Positions 52,646 to 60,768 of a stretch of DNA of 64,000 nt are shown piece by piece. How positions within the stretch are numbered: the first letter of the stretch is position 1; each line of letters starts with the position of its first letter. Origin of the DNA: Elizabethkingia sp. YR214 (GTDB lineage Bacteria > Bacteroidota > Bacteroidia > Flavobacteriales > Weeksellaceae); the NCBI RefSeq assembly GCF_003058195.1, contig NZ_QBUH01000009.1, positions 1 through 64,000 on the forward strand. The letters are read 5' to 3'. The position numbers and the translations under genes are program-made. Under the pieces are notes generated by a model. The model did no database searches, had not been told where the DNA came from, and worked only from the letters and a program-made list of their open reading frames with translations.

Positions 52646-53137
52646 ATGAATATTAAGGCTTTACTATTATTGACTGTTTTAACTGTGGCGAGTTGTTCTA
52701 CCAAATACAATCAATATGATGCCAGACACCAGCGACATGGAAAGTGGAAAGAAACATTGCATACAGGTGATGGAGATATGTTGGCAACAGGTAAATATAG
52801 AAATGGTGAAAAAATAGGAAAATGGACTTATAAATATGGAGATAGGCTATATGAAACAGAGAAGTTTAAGAAAGAGACATCGGTAACCAAGTCCTATCAT
52901 TCAAATGGTAGATTATCTGCTATAGGTATGTCCAGAACTAATGTTACTGATCAGTACCGGAATTGGTATAAATATGGGATATGGAAATATTATGATGAAA
53001 ATGGTAAATTAGCTAAAGAAATAGATTTTAGTAAATCTGCCAAAGAAACAACTAAAGAAGTAGATCAGGCAGAGAGTAAAGAATTGCAGGATAATATGAA
53101 AAAGATAAATAAAGCATTGAATGGAGGATCGAATTAA
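52646..53137 (+). CDS. MORN/YwqK-like lipoprotein
   Basis: 163 residues. The signal peptide MNIKALLLLTVLTVASC carries a lipobox with C17. The mature part has MORN/YwqK-like repeats: HGKWKETLHTG, GKYRNGEKIGKWTYKYG, YHSNGRLSAIG, GIWKYYDENGKLAKEI. Proteins of this type are anchored in the envelope and are of unknown function, sometimes antitoxin-like. The end overlaps the next gene by 17 bases, so they are cotranscribed. An inverted pair TGTAGAAT (52596-52603)/ATTCTACA (52624-52631) lies upstream. Confidence 0.75.
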   Translation: MNIKALLLLTVLTVASCSTKYNQYDARHQRHGKWKETLHTGDGDMLATGKYRNGEKIGKWTYKYGDRLYETEKFKKETSVTKSYHSNGRLSAIGMSRTNVTDQYRNWYKYGIWKYYDENGKLAKEIDFSKSAKETTKEVDQAESKELQDNMKKINKALNGGSN

Positions 53138-53612
53138 TTCATTTCCGCCTTTTATAGATAAAGACTCAAAAATTCTGATTTTGGGATCCGTACCCGGAGT
53201 GAAATCTCTGGAGATGCAGCAATATTATGCACATCCGCAAAATCATTTCTGGAAGATTATGTTTCATCTGCTGGCTGAGCCTATGACTTCGGATTATGAA
53301 GAAAAAGTAGCTATGCTTCAGCGAAATGGAATTGCAATATGGGATACGATAGAAAGCTGTGTGCGAAAGGGAAGTAAGGATACTGATATAAAGAATGAAG
53401 AAGCAAATGATATCGCAAAACTTTTAAAAGAGTTTTCAAATATAAAAGCTGTTTTCTGCAACGGACAAAAAGCATTCAAAAACCTTAGCAAACAGCTTAA
53501 AAATAAAGAAGTGGGTATTAATTTTTATGGATTACCCAGCACAAGTCCACTTCATACAGTCGGATTCGAAAAGAAACTTCCGGAATGGGAACAGATTCTT
53601 CATTATCTGTAA
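53121..53612 (+). CDS. Hypoxanthine/uracil DNA glycosylase (UDG superfamily)
   Basis: 163 residues. LILGSVPGVKSLEMQQYYAHPQNHFW (partial) is the family-6 UDG superfamily motif, in which ASN in the usual GQDPYH-like loop is replaced by AHPQN. These enzymes remove hypoxanthine from deaminated adenine. The C-terminal motif PSTSPLHTVGF is the expected substrate loop. It overlaps the lipoprotein gene by 17 bases, an unusual partnership with no obvious functional link. Confidence 0.85.
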   Translation: MEDRINSFPPFIDKDSKILILGSVPGVKSLEMQQYYAHPQNHFWKIMFHLLAEPMTSDYEEKVAMLQRNGIAIWDTIESCVRKGSKDTDIKNEEANDIAKLLKEFSNIKAVFCNGQKAFKNLSKQLKNKEVGINFYGLPSTSPLHTVGFEKKLPEWEQILHYL

Positions 53613-53743
53613 ATTTTGATGTTTTAGAATATATAAAGCTAGCCACCAACCTTATAGCCAACAAAAGTCTGTAGATTTTTTTGCTTTATATGAGTTATTA
53701 GAGGACCTCCAGAGAGGTTATAAAATCTTTAATTCTCAAAGAC

Positions 53744-53775
53744 TTGACAAAGGGGTATTCGATGTCGTATATTTG
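53744..53775 (+). promoter_or_regulatory. Promoter of queA
   Basis: TTG (53744-53746), 21 bases, TATATTTG (53768-53775), 41 bases before the ATG. Confidence 0.75.
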
Positions 53776-53816
53776 CAGTCTGAAATTTTTTAACTGTAAC
53801 ATACGATTTTATATAA

Positions 53817-54866
53817 ATGAAAACTTCTGATTTTAATTTTAACCTACCTGATCATCTTTTAGCTGAACACCCATCCGAAAACCGTGATGAAGCAAAATTG
53901 ATGGTTTTAGACCGTAAAACTCAAACAATCGAGCACAAGCTTTTTAAAGATGTAATCGATTATTTTAACGAAGACGATTTATTTATCTTCAACAATACTA
54001 AAGTATTCCCGGCTCGTCTTTATGGAAATAAAGAAAAGACAGGTGCTAAAATTGAAGTATTCTTACTTCGTGAATTAGATCGTGAAGCTCGTGTATGGGA
54101 TGTATTAGTAGACCCGGCAAGAAAGATAAGAATTGGTAACAAACTTTTCTTTACAGAAGATGAAAGCTTAGTTGCTGAAGTTATCGATAATACAACATCA
54201 AGAGGTAGAACACTTCGTTTCTTATTCGATGGTAGCTACGAAGAGTTCAGAGCTAAATTAACTGAACTTGGAGAAACTCCACTTCCAAAATACATCAAAA
54301 GAGATGTAGAACCAGAAGATGCTGAGCGTTACCAAACAATTTATGCAGAAATAGAAGGAGCTGTAGCAGCACCAACTGCAGGACTTCACTTCTCTAAGCA
54401 TTTGATGAAGAGAATGGAGATTAAAGGAATCAATTTTGCAAATGTAACATTGCACGTTGGTTTAGGAACTTTCAACCCAATTGAGGTAGAAGACCTTTCT
54501 AAACATAAAATGGAATGTGAGCAGGCTATCATTACTCAGGATAATGCAGATATCATTAATAAAGCAATCGAAGAAAACCGTAGAGTATGTGCTGTAGGAA
54601 CAACTACAATGCGTGCTATCGAGACTTCGGTTTCTACAAACAGAAGACTTAGTGCTTACGAAGGATGGACTAACAAGTTTATCTATCCTCCTTACGATTT
54701 TGGTATTGCAAATGCAATGATTACCAACTTCCACACACCAAAGTCTACATTAATTATGATGATCGCTGCTTTTGCAGGTAGAGATTTTGTAATGCAAGCA
54801 TACGAAGAAGCTATTAAGAATGACTACAAGTTCTATTCTTATGGTGATGCAATGCTTATTCTTTAA
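53817..54866 (+). CDS. queA: S-adenosylmethionine:tRNA ribosyltransferase-isomerase QueA
   Basis: 349 residues. QueA transfers the ribosyl part of SAM to 7-aminomethyl-7-deazaguanine in tRNA, the epoxyqueuosine step of queuosine synthesis. [11 protein letters not shown] near the N terminus, the insertion typical of the family, [12 protein letters not shown] and [14 protein letters not shown] are conserved. The length is normal. It has a complete promoter and its own terminator. No other queuosine gene lies beside it. Confidence 0.97.
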   Translation: MKTSDFNFNLPDHLLAEHPSENRDEAKLMVLDRKTQTIEHKLFKDVIDYFNEDDLFIFNNTKVFPARLYGNKEKTGAKIEVFLLRELDREARVWDVLVDPARKIRIGNKLFFTEDESLVAEVIDNTTSRGRTLRFLFDGSYEEFRAKLTELGETPLPKYIKRDVEPEDAERYQTIYAEIEGAVAAPTAGLHFSKHLMKRMEIKGINFANVTLHVGLGTFNPIEVEDLSKHKMECEQAIITQDNADIINKAIEENRRVCAVGTTTMRAIETSVSTNRRLSAYEGWTNKFIYPPYDFGIANAMITNFHTPKSTLIMMIAAFAGRDFVMQAYEEAIKNDYKFYSYGDAMLIL

Positions 54867-54880
54867 TAAAGACTAAAATA

Positions 54881-54931
54881 AACAGTTGGCAGTAGCAGTA
54901 TTTTACTGTGCGTTGCCAACTGTTTGCTTTT
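54881..54931 (+). terminator. Terminator of queA
   Basis: AACAGTTGGCA and TGCCAACTGTT form an 11-bp stem with an inner CAGTA/TACTG hairpin, followed by T's. Confidence 0.85.
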
Positions 54932-54962
54932 TTATACTATACAACTGACAACTGTCAACTAA

Positions 54963-56006
54963 ATGAAAGACATCCGCACACTTTCCCTGGACCAACTAAA
55001 AGAATACTTTGTATCGCTTGGAGAGAAACCCTTCCGCGCGAAACAGGTTTATGACTGGCTATGGTCCAAAAATCTGCACTCTATAGACGAAATGACCAAT
55101 CTCTCGAAACCTTTGAGAGAAAGAATTGCACTGGAGTATACTATCAATCCGGTATCTGTAGATTTAATGCAGAAAAGTACAGACGGAACTATTAAAAACG
55201 GAGTAAAGCTACACGATAACCTAATGGTAGAAAGTGTACTTATTCCTACAGAAACCAGAACTACTGCTTGTGTATCTTCACAAGTTGGCTGTTCGCTGAA
55301 CTGTGAATTTTGCGCTACAGCGAAACTAAAACGTATGCGTAATCTTGAAGTTGCCGAGATCGTGGATCAGGTAGCTTTAATAGACAGACAAAGCCGTTTA
55401 TATTTCGACAGACCGCTTTCCAATATCGTATTTATGGGTATGGGGGAGCCTATGATGAATTATAAAAACGTTGTAGAAGCTATTCATAAAATTACCAAGC
55501 CCGAAGGTCTGGGTATGTCGCCGAGAAGAATTACTGTTTCTACATCTGGTATACCAAAGATGATAAAGATGTTGGCAGATGAAGAGCTAAAAGTAAAATT
55601 AGCACTTTCCCTTCACTCTGCTATCGAGCATAAGCGTAATGAGATTATGCCATTCTCTGATAAGTTTCCTTTAACCGATATTATGGACGCTTTGCAATAT
55701 TGGTATCAGAAAACAGGATCCGTAATTACTTTTGAATACTGTGTATGGAAAGGGATTAATGATGGTGATGAAGATATTAAAGCACTGATTAAATACTGTC
55801 GACAGATTCCTTCTAAAGTTAATCTTATACAGTACAATCCGATTGGTGAAGGTAAATACGACCACAGAAGTATTGCTGCTGAAGAAAAGTATGTTCGCGA
55901 GTTGGAAAAAGCGGGTATAACCGTAATGGTAAGAAAAAGCCGTGGTGGTGATATCGATGCAGCTTGTGGCCAGCTAGCCAACAAAACAACTGAAAGTGAA
56001 GCTTAA
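54963..56006 (+). CDS. rlmN: Dual-specificity RNA methyltransferase RlmN
   Basis: 347 residues, a radical-SAM enzyme that methylates C2 of A2503 in 23S rRNA and of A37 in some tRNAs. The 4Fe-4S CxxxCxxC motif is C110, C114 and C117. The methyl-carrying C335 near the end (AACGQLANK) is present, as is the SAM-binding GMGEPMMNY. A GTG-start gene overlaps the stop by 11 bases, so the two are translationally coupled. Confidence 0.96.
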   Translation: MKDIRTLSLDQLKEYFVSLGEKPFRAKQVYDWLWSKNLHSIDEMTNLSKPLRERIALEYTINPVSVDLMQKSTDGTIKNGVKLHDNLMVESVLIPTETRTTACVSSQVGCSLNCEFCATAKLKRMRNLEVAEIVDQVALIDRQSRLYFDRPLSNIVFMGMGEPMMNYKNVVEAIHKITKPEGLGMSPRRITVSTSGIPKMIKMLADEELKVKLALSLHSAIEHKRNEIMPFSDKFPLTDIMDALQYWYQKTGSVITFEYCVWKGINDGDEDIKALIKYCRQIPSKVNLIQYNPIGEGKYDHRSIAAEEKYVRELEKAGITVMVRKSRGGDIDAACGQLANKTTESEA

Positions 56007-56871
56007 ATACCTTTTCATAACTTTGGTAATGGCTCAGGTTTCCTTTGCACAGGAAGCCCGAACCTTAAAGCTAAAGCCTTTTGAAAAGACTGTCATTTCT
56101 GATACACTAAAAGAAAGTTCGGGTTTAACTATTATAAAAGGAAAACTGCTAAGCTTTAATGATAGTGGTAATCCTGCTGAAATCTATGAACTGAATCCAA
56201 ATAACGGAAGCATTGGTAAAACTTATAAAACTAATGCTGTAAATATAGATTGGGAAGCAATAACCAATGACGGTGAAAATATTTATGTAGGTGATTTTGG
56301 CAATAATCTGGGAAACAGGAAGGATCTCACTATTTATAAGATTCCTTTTATTCCGGAAGCTGAAAACCTGACATATACTTCCAAAATTAATTTCTTCTAT
56401 CCGGAACAACAAGATTTTTCTTCCCAAAACAGGAATAATGATTTCGATGCAGAAGCCATGATTTTCCTGAATGGAAAAATCCATCTGTTCACCAAAGAGT
56501 GGAAGAGCAAATCGGTATCTCACTATATTATAGATCCAACTATCGAAACCCTTCAGCCTGTACAAAAAACAGAATCTTATCAATCAGATTTTGTAGTGAC
56601 AGATGCTACTTACTATCAGGGAAAACTATACCTTATTGGCTATACAAAAGGAGCTAATGTTTATTTGTTATCTTGCGAAGAAACAGCACCGGGAGTGTTC
56701 TTTAGCGGTAAAATGCAGAAATACTTTCTGGGGATGGCCACACGTTTTGGACAAATAGAAGGCCTTACCGCTACAGAAGAGGGATTGTATATTTCCGGAG
56801 AGCAATTCAAATTTAAAATCATTAATGCCAGACAACGTTTATATTTCTTACCGTTTAAAGAACTTAATTGA
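55996..56871 (+). CDS. Exported hypothetical protein, probable beta-propeller
   Basis: 291 residues, starting at GTG 55996, 11 bases inside rlmN. The next ATG (56029) would remove the signal peptide MKLKYLFITLVMAQVSFA, so GTG is preferred. The protein has repeated segments of about 45 residues that look like beta-propeller blades (SGLTIIKGKLLSFNDSGN, AITNDGENIYVGDFGNN, DAEAMIFLNGKIHLFTK, GLTATEEGLYISGE). Such proteins are often annotated as esterase-like or SdiA-regulated-like, but no catalytic residues stand out. It should act in the periplasm. Confidence 0.75.
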   Translation: MKLKYLFITLVMAQVSFAQEARTLKLKPFEKTVISDTLKESSGLTIIKGKLLSFNDSGNPAEIYELNPNNGSIGKTYKTNAVNIDWEAITNDGENIYVGDFGNNLGNRKDLTIYKIPFIPEAENLTYTSKINFFYPEQQDFSSQNRNNDFDAEAMIFLNGKIHLFTKEWKSKSVSHYIIDPTIETLQPVQKTESYQSDFVVTDATYYQGKLYLIGYTKGANVYLLSCEETAPGVFFSGKMQKYFLGMATRFGQIEGLTATEEGLYISGEQFKFKIINARQRLYFLPFKELN

Positions 56872-56872
56872 T

Positions 56873-56880
56873 TATATTTG
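56873..56880 (+). promoter_or_regulatory. -7 element of the polyprenyl synthase gene
   Basis: TATATTTG directly after the stop of the previous gene, 43 bases before the GTG at 56924. No TTG at the usual distance. Confidence 0.45.
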
Positions 56881-56923
56881 TGTTTCGAAAATTTAACATC
56901 ATCCAGATTTAACCAGCGATCCA

Positions 56924-57901
56924 GTGGCTAATATTGTAGAGGAAATCAAAAGTCCGATAAAAGAAAACATGAAACTTTTTGAAAAAAAGTTTTATGAATC
57001 TATGAAAAGTAATGTTTCATTATTGGATAAAGTGACGCAGTTTATTGTAACCACCAAAGGGAAACAAATGCGTCCTATGTTTGTATTTCTATGCGCCAAC
57101 CTGGTAGGAGAGGTAAATGAGAAAACTTACCGTGGAGCTTCCATGATAGAGCTTATTCACACGGCAACTTTGGTACACGATGATGTGGTAGATGAATCTT
57201 TCAAACGCCGTAATTTCTTCTCTATCAACGCACTTTGGAAAAACAAAATCGCTGTTTTAGTAGGCGATTATTTACTTTCAAAAAGTGTATTGCTTTCTAC
57301 TGATAACAAAGATTTCGATTTACTGGCAGTAATCTCCAGAACAATAAGGGAAATGGCAGAAGGAGAGCTTCTCCAGCTGGAAAAAGCCCGTAAACTAGAT
57401 ATTACGGAAGATGTTTATTACGAAATTATCCGTCAGAAAACCGCTACCCTTATTGCTGCCTGTTGCGAAGTAGGTGTCCGCTCTAATAATGTAGATGAAG
57501 AAACGGCTCTTAAAATGAAAGAGTTTGGTACTTATACCGGAATGGCCTTTCAGATTAAAGATGATTTATTCGATTATCTGAGCAGCAATATTATAGGTAA
57601 GCCTGTAGGGATTGATATTCAGGAGCAAAAAATGACATTACCATTAATCTATACGCTAAGAACAGCTGATCCGGAGAAACGTAAATATTTTTTCGAAACG
57701 ATCAAACGTTATAACAAAAAGCCAAAGCGCGTTAAAGAACTTATTGAGTTTGTAAAAACTTCTGGTGGTCTTGATTACGCTATTGGTATTATGAAGGATT
57801 TCCAACAAAAAGCTGTAGATATTCTGGATACTTTTCCGGATTCTGAAGCAAAGAAATCTTTACGTCTTATGCTGGATTACGTTATCGAACGTAAATTCTA
57901 A
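56924..57901 (+). CDS. Polyprenyl (octaprenyl-type) diphosphate synthase
   Basis: 325 residues, a trans-polyprenyl transferase with both aspartate-rich motifs: LVHDDVVDES and QIKDDLFDYL. By analogy with IspB it probably makes the C35-C40 side chain of menaquinone. The start is GTG at 56924 (M-A-N-I-V-E-E); later ATGs would remove part of helix A. The second DDxxD carries F instead of the usual hydrophobic residue, normal for the family. The length of the product cannot be read with confidence. Confidence 0.92.
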   Translation: MANIVEEIKSPIKENMKLFEKKFYESMKSNVSLLDKVTQFIVTTKGKQMRPMFVFLCANLVGEVNEKTYRGASMIELIHTATLVHDDVVDESFKRRNFFSINALWKNKIAVLVGDYLLSKSVLLSTDNKDFDLLAVISRTIREMAEGELLQLEKARKLDITEDVYYEIIRQKTATLIAACCEVGVRSNNVDEETALKMKEFGTYTGMAFQIKDDLFDYLSSNIIGKPVGIDIQEQKMTLPLIYTLRTADPEKRKYFFETIKRYNKKPKRVKELIEFVKTSGGLDYAIGIMKDFQQKAVDILDTFPDSEAKKSLRLMLDYVIERKF

Positions 57902-57954
57902 TTTTTCTATAATTTATAAATCAAATAGTATAATCTATTAATGTTGAGCTCTTT

Positions 57955-58127
57955 GACTACGCTCAGAGTGACATAATAGGTTCTAAATTTAATTGGCCTG
58001 TCAGAATTTGAAACCTTGACAGGTTTTTTTATAACTTCTGGTTTGTATTAAATGTTTATTTGAAGTTTTAGAATTATCAAGTTTATAACAATGACTATAT
58101 GAATACTGTGTCACTCTGAGCGTAGTC
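57955..58127. repeat. Inverted repeat with 19-bp perfect arms
   Basis: Arms at 57955-57973 and 58109-58127 are exact reverse complements, about 135 bases apart. The word is GACTACGCTCAGAGTGACA. No transposase is present, so it may be a small non-autonomous or REP-like element. Confidence 0.6.
57997..58030 (+). terminator. Terminator of the polyprenyl synthase gene
   Basis: CCTGTCA and TGACAGG pair around 13 bases, followed by T7. Confidence 0.75.
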
Positions 58128-58195
58128 GAAAAGTATTTTAATGATCTAACATATTTAATTGGTTTTAATACTTCAAACCTTGACAGGGCTTTATA

Positions 58196-58223
58196 AGAAA
58201 AAGAGGCCTTTAAAAGACCTCTT
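58196..58223 (-). terminator. Terminator of the DUF1349 gene
   Basis: AAGAGG and CCTCTT pair around the CCTTTAAAAGA loop, followed on the minus strand by TTTCTTAT. Confidence 0.6.
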
Positions 58224-58258
58224 CCCCTTATTTACTGTATGAAAAAAGAATAATATAA

Positions 58259-58909
58259 TTATTCCTGATTTTCCTTTAACCATTTTAACCTTCTCTGATC
58301 AGGAAGATGTTTTACACTAAAGTTTTCAAATTTTGCCAGGAAACCTTTTCCATCCGGACTAGCTCCCATTAAGCCAACCATAACCGGAGTATTGTCCTGT
58401 AGATAGGCATTGCGCATTAGCTGGTAGTTTTTATCATCAAAAGAATAATAAATTTCTACAGCATCCAGTCTCCTTATAGCTTTTATCCAGATATACGGAA
58501 GACTTTTGTCCAGGCTAATCATGCTCCAGTCGCTTGTTTTATGTGTGACAACACTACTGATGTTGTATTTACCATCCACAAACTCAATACCGGTTTTTAT
58601 ATAATTTTCCTTATCAATGCGCAGCATTAGTCCGGCCTGATCAAATCTTTCTTTGTAGTCTCCAGTAATTTTCACTTTTACTTCGAATTCACCTCCATAA
58701 ACCCCGTAACAGAAGGGAGCATCGTCTACAGTAAATCCATAATGGGATATTCGCCAGTAATCGCTTTGCGGAGTTACGAACATTTGAAGGCTATTATTTT
58801 TAATCTCCCATTTTTCAGGCTCGTTAAACCATTGAAGCTTTTCCAGTTTCTGAGCAGAAACTTGTTGTTGTACTAGGCTGCCAATCATAAACAATAATAG
58901 TTTTCGCAT
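58259..58909 (-). CDS. Exported DUF1349 protein
   Basis: 216 residues, signal peptide MRKLLLFMIGSLVQQQVSA. The domain is concanavalin-like, with the DUF1349 motifs WRISHYGFTVDDAPFCYG, QAGLMLRIDKENYIKTGIEF (partial) and GLMGASPDGKGFLAKFENF. Relatives bind or cleave carbohydrates, but no catalytic residues are obvious here. It has a full promoter (TTG-N20-TAGCTTTG) and its own terminator, so it is a single-gene unit. Function unknown. Confidence 0.85.
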   Translation of the reverse strand: MRKLLLFMIGSLVQQQVSAQKLEKLQWFNEPEKWEIKNNSLQMFVTPQSDYWRISHYGFTVDDAPFCYGVYGGEFEVKVKITGDYKERFDQAGLMLRIDKENYIKTGIEFVDGKYNISSVVTHKTSDWSMISLDKSLPYIWIKAIRRLDAVEIYYSFDDKNYQLMRNAYLQDNTPVMVGLMGASPDGKGFLAKFENFSVKHLPDQRRLKWLKENQE

Positions 58910-58944
58910 ATTGATGTTGTTTTTAGCTTAATTGATTATTTTCG

Positions 58945-58975
58945 CAAAGCTATAATAGACCAACACAGGTAGCAA
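58945..58975 (-). promoter_or_regulatory. Promoter of the DUF1349 gene
   Basis: On the minus strand TTG (58973-58975), 20 bases, then TAGCTTTG (58945-58952). Confidence 0.7.
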
Positions 58976-58995
58976 TACTGATTAATAGCCATTTT

Positions 58996-59760
58996 ATGGA
59001 AAATAATATAGGTACTACTTTAAATGAACAACTGCTTCAGCAAAACTTTGGCAAGGAAAATAATCCGCATACCCAATTGTTGGCAGGGCAGGATATCGCA
59101 AAGGTATATGCACAAACAGAAAATGCAATTGCTGTACTAAGTGATTTGGTATCAGATAAAAGTTATATTTATTACGGAAATATAGCTGCCACGTTAGGAC
59201 TTACAAAAGAAGAGCAGGAAATCCCTTCTATATGGGAAAAAGATGTATTGGAGAGAATTCATCCGGACGATCTTACTGAAAAATACAGGATGGAGCTTTA
59301 CTTTTTTCATTTCCTGAAAGGTATTGCACAGGATAACAGACGAGATTATTACATTTCCAGTGCTGTACGGATGAAAACTTCTCAGGGAAATTATTTGCCA
59401 GTATGGCACCGTATATTCTATATTAATAGTACGCCTAACGGAAGCATAGGTTTGGTGCTGTGTCTTTACAGTTTTTCATCACATCCGGGACAGAGTTCTT
59501 ATGAAGCAATGATTGTAAATACCACTACCGGAGAGGTTGTTAAAACGAGTAAACCTGAATTAGATAATATTTTGTCAGAACGGGAAAAAGAAATTCTGAC
59601 ATTTATAAAAAATGGAAAGCTGAGCAAAGAAATTGCTGCTGAATTATCTATAAGCCTGCATACTGTTAACCGCCATCGCCAGAATATTCTGGAAAAACTT
59701 CATGTAAATAATTCTTTTGAAGCTTGTTATAAAGCAGAATGTCTCGGCTGGATTAGTTAA
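58996..59760 (+). CDS. PAS-like LuxR-family transcriptional regulator
   Basis: 254 residues. No receiver domain. The N-terminal region (about 45-170) looks like a PAS sensor (IHPDDLTEKYRMELYFF and VWHRIFYINSTPNGSIGLVLCLY, partial). The C-terminal LuxR helix-turn-helix is LSEREKEILTFIKNGKLSKEIA (partial) and LHTVNRHRQNILEKL. This is a one-component regulator with an unknown ligand. It diverges from the DUF1349 gene and overlaps the end of the minus-strand gene at 59757 by 4 bases. Confidence 0.87.
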   Translation: MENNIGTTLNEQLLQQNFGKENNPHTQLLAGQDIAKVYAQTENAIAVLSDLVSDKSYIYYGNIAATLGLTKEEQEIPSIWEKDVLERIHPDDLTEKYRMELYFFHFLKGIAQDNRRDYYISSAVRMKTSQGNYLPVWHRIFYINSTPNGSIGLVLCLYSFSSHPGQSSYEAMIVNTTTGEVVKTSKPELDNILSEREKEILTFIKNGKLSKEIAAELSISLHTVNRHRQNILEKLHVNNSFEACYKAECLGWIS

Positions 59761-60296
59761 GAAAAAGCTGTATAGAGAATATATTCCATACTTTTTTTGA
59801 AATAAGTCTTTTTTTCGAAATCCGGTTTTCCAAAGAAAGGATCCAATTGATCGGCAGGTGTAAGAATTATACTTGTTTTCATACCGAGATTTGCCATCCC
59901 TACAAATATTTTAGTTTTCCTACCATCCTTCTCTAAAAATAGCAAATAAGAATAATCAGTATTATTTCTTATTTCTAGTTTTTCAATATTTTCATAAAGT
60001 ACTACACTATTAATCTTTTTAGATGAGATAGCAGCTTGCTTGTCTTCAAAGCGAATCTTAAAATTACTGGCGAGAAGTTTTTTGAAAAGAAAAGAGACCA
60101 TAAAGAAAACAATAATTGCACTAATACCCATTATTATAATAACCATAGATCTGGGTATTTTGTTTAGCTGGTAGCTAATAACAATAGTCATGAATATTGT
60201 TGGAATAAAAAATATTGAAAAAACAATGAAAAATATAGACAATCGGTACTGAGATTGTGTCATCCCTCTAAAACTTAAAGTAATGTTCTCGTTCAT
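59757..60296 (-). CDS. Small membrane protein, function unknown
   Basis: 179 residues. Two membrane helices (about 20-43 and 50-72) are followed by a soluble C-terminal domain with KIRFEDKQAAISSKK and IEKLEIRNNTDYSYLLFL, which resembles a PH-like domain of bacterial membrane proteins. The family is uncertain. It is convergent with the LuxR gene, overlapping it by 4 bases (TTAA shared). A second small membrane gene lies 51 bases upstream on the same strand. Confidence 0.6.
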   Translation of the reverse strand: MNENITLSFRGMTQSQYRLSIFFIVFSIFFIPTIFMTIVISYQLNKIPRSMVIIIMGISAIIVFFMVSFLFKKLLASNFKIRFEDKQAAISSKKINSVVLYENIEKLEIRNNTDYSYLLFLEKDGRKTKIFVGMANLGMKTSIILTPADQLDPFFGKPDFEKKTYFKKSMEYILYTAFS

Positions 60297-60347
60297 AATT
60301 TTAAAATAATAAGGGCAGAAATATTTCCTCTTGAATAAATATCAGGA

Positions 60348-60647
60348 TTAATTAATCAAATCTAAGAAAACAATAATAATAACAGAGATGGCTAATGCAG
60401 TTAGTGCAATAATAAAAAATAAGTCAGCAATCTGTTCGAATTTATATGACTTTTTATCCGATTCTGTGCGTATGGCAAGAAAAGAGAGGATGCAACTAGC
60501 CATTAAAAGCAAACTTGCTACGGCTGCAAAATCATCCAAATAGGTTCCTTTTGACAGTTTTGCGACTTTTAGTGAAGTAATAATTACTAAACAAAATCCC
60601 AAAAGATTTGAGGATGTGTTAAGAATATGCTGTGATTTTCTTTTCAT
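60348..60647 (-). CDS. Small three-helix membrane protein, function unknown
   Basis: 99 residues with three predicted membrane helices (about 12-28, 40-60 and 72-96). A basic N terminus MKRKSQHIL suggests an inside start. No family recognised. It probably shares an operon with the gene at 59757. Confidence 0.55.
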   Translation of the reverse strand: MKRKSQHILNTSSNLLGFCLVIITSLKVAKLSKGTYLDDFAAVASLLLMASCILSFLAIRTESDKKSYKFEQIADLFFIIALTALAISVIIIVFLDLIN

Positions 60648-60745
60648 TACTAAAACTCTTGTTTTTTTTAACGAATTTATGTAAATAACTGTTACGAGGG
60701 AGTTTTTTAATAAATTTTATGATAAATAAATAAATACTAAATTCT

Positions 60746-60753
60746 TATATTTG
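60746..60753 (+). promoter_or_regulatory. -7 element of the E1 fusion gene
   Basis: TATATTTG, 15 bases before the ATG at 60769. No TTG at a normal distance. Confidence 0.5.
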
Positions 60754-60768
60754 TAAAAATGCTTTACA

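Larger units (their letters stand above)
57902..58258. other. Intergenic repeat region
   Basis: No gene. A perfect 19-bp inverted pair, GACTACGCTCAGAGTGACA at 57955-57973 and its complement at 58109-58127, encloses the terminator of the polyprenyl synthase gene at 57997. The segment CCTTGACAGG occurs twice (58015-58024 region and about 58177-58186). This looks like a dispersed flavobacterial intergenic repeat, but copies elsewhere cannot be checked here. Confidence 0.6.
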
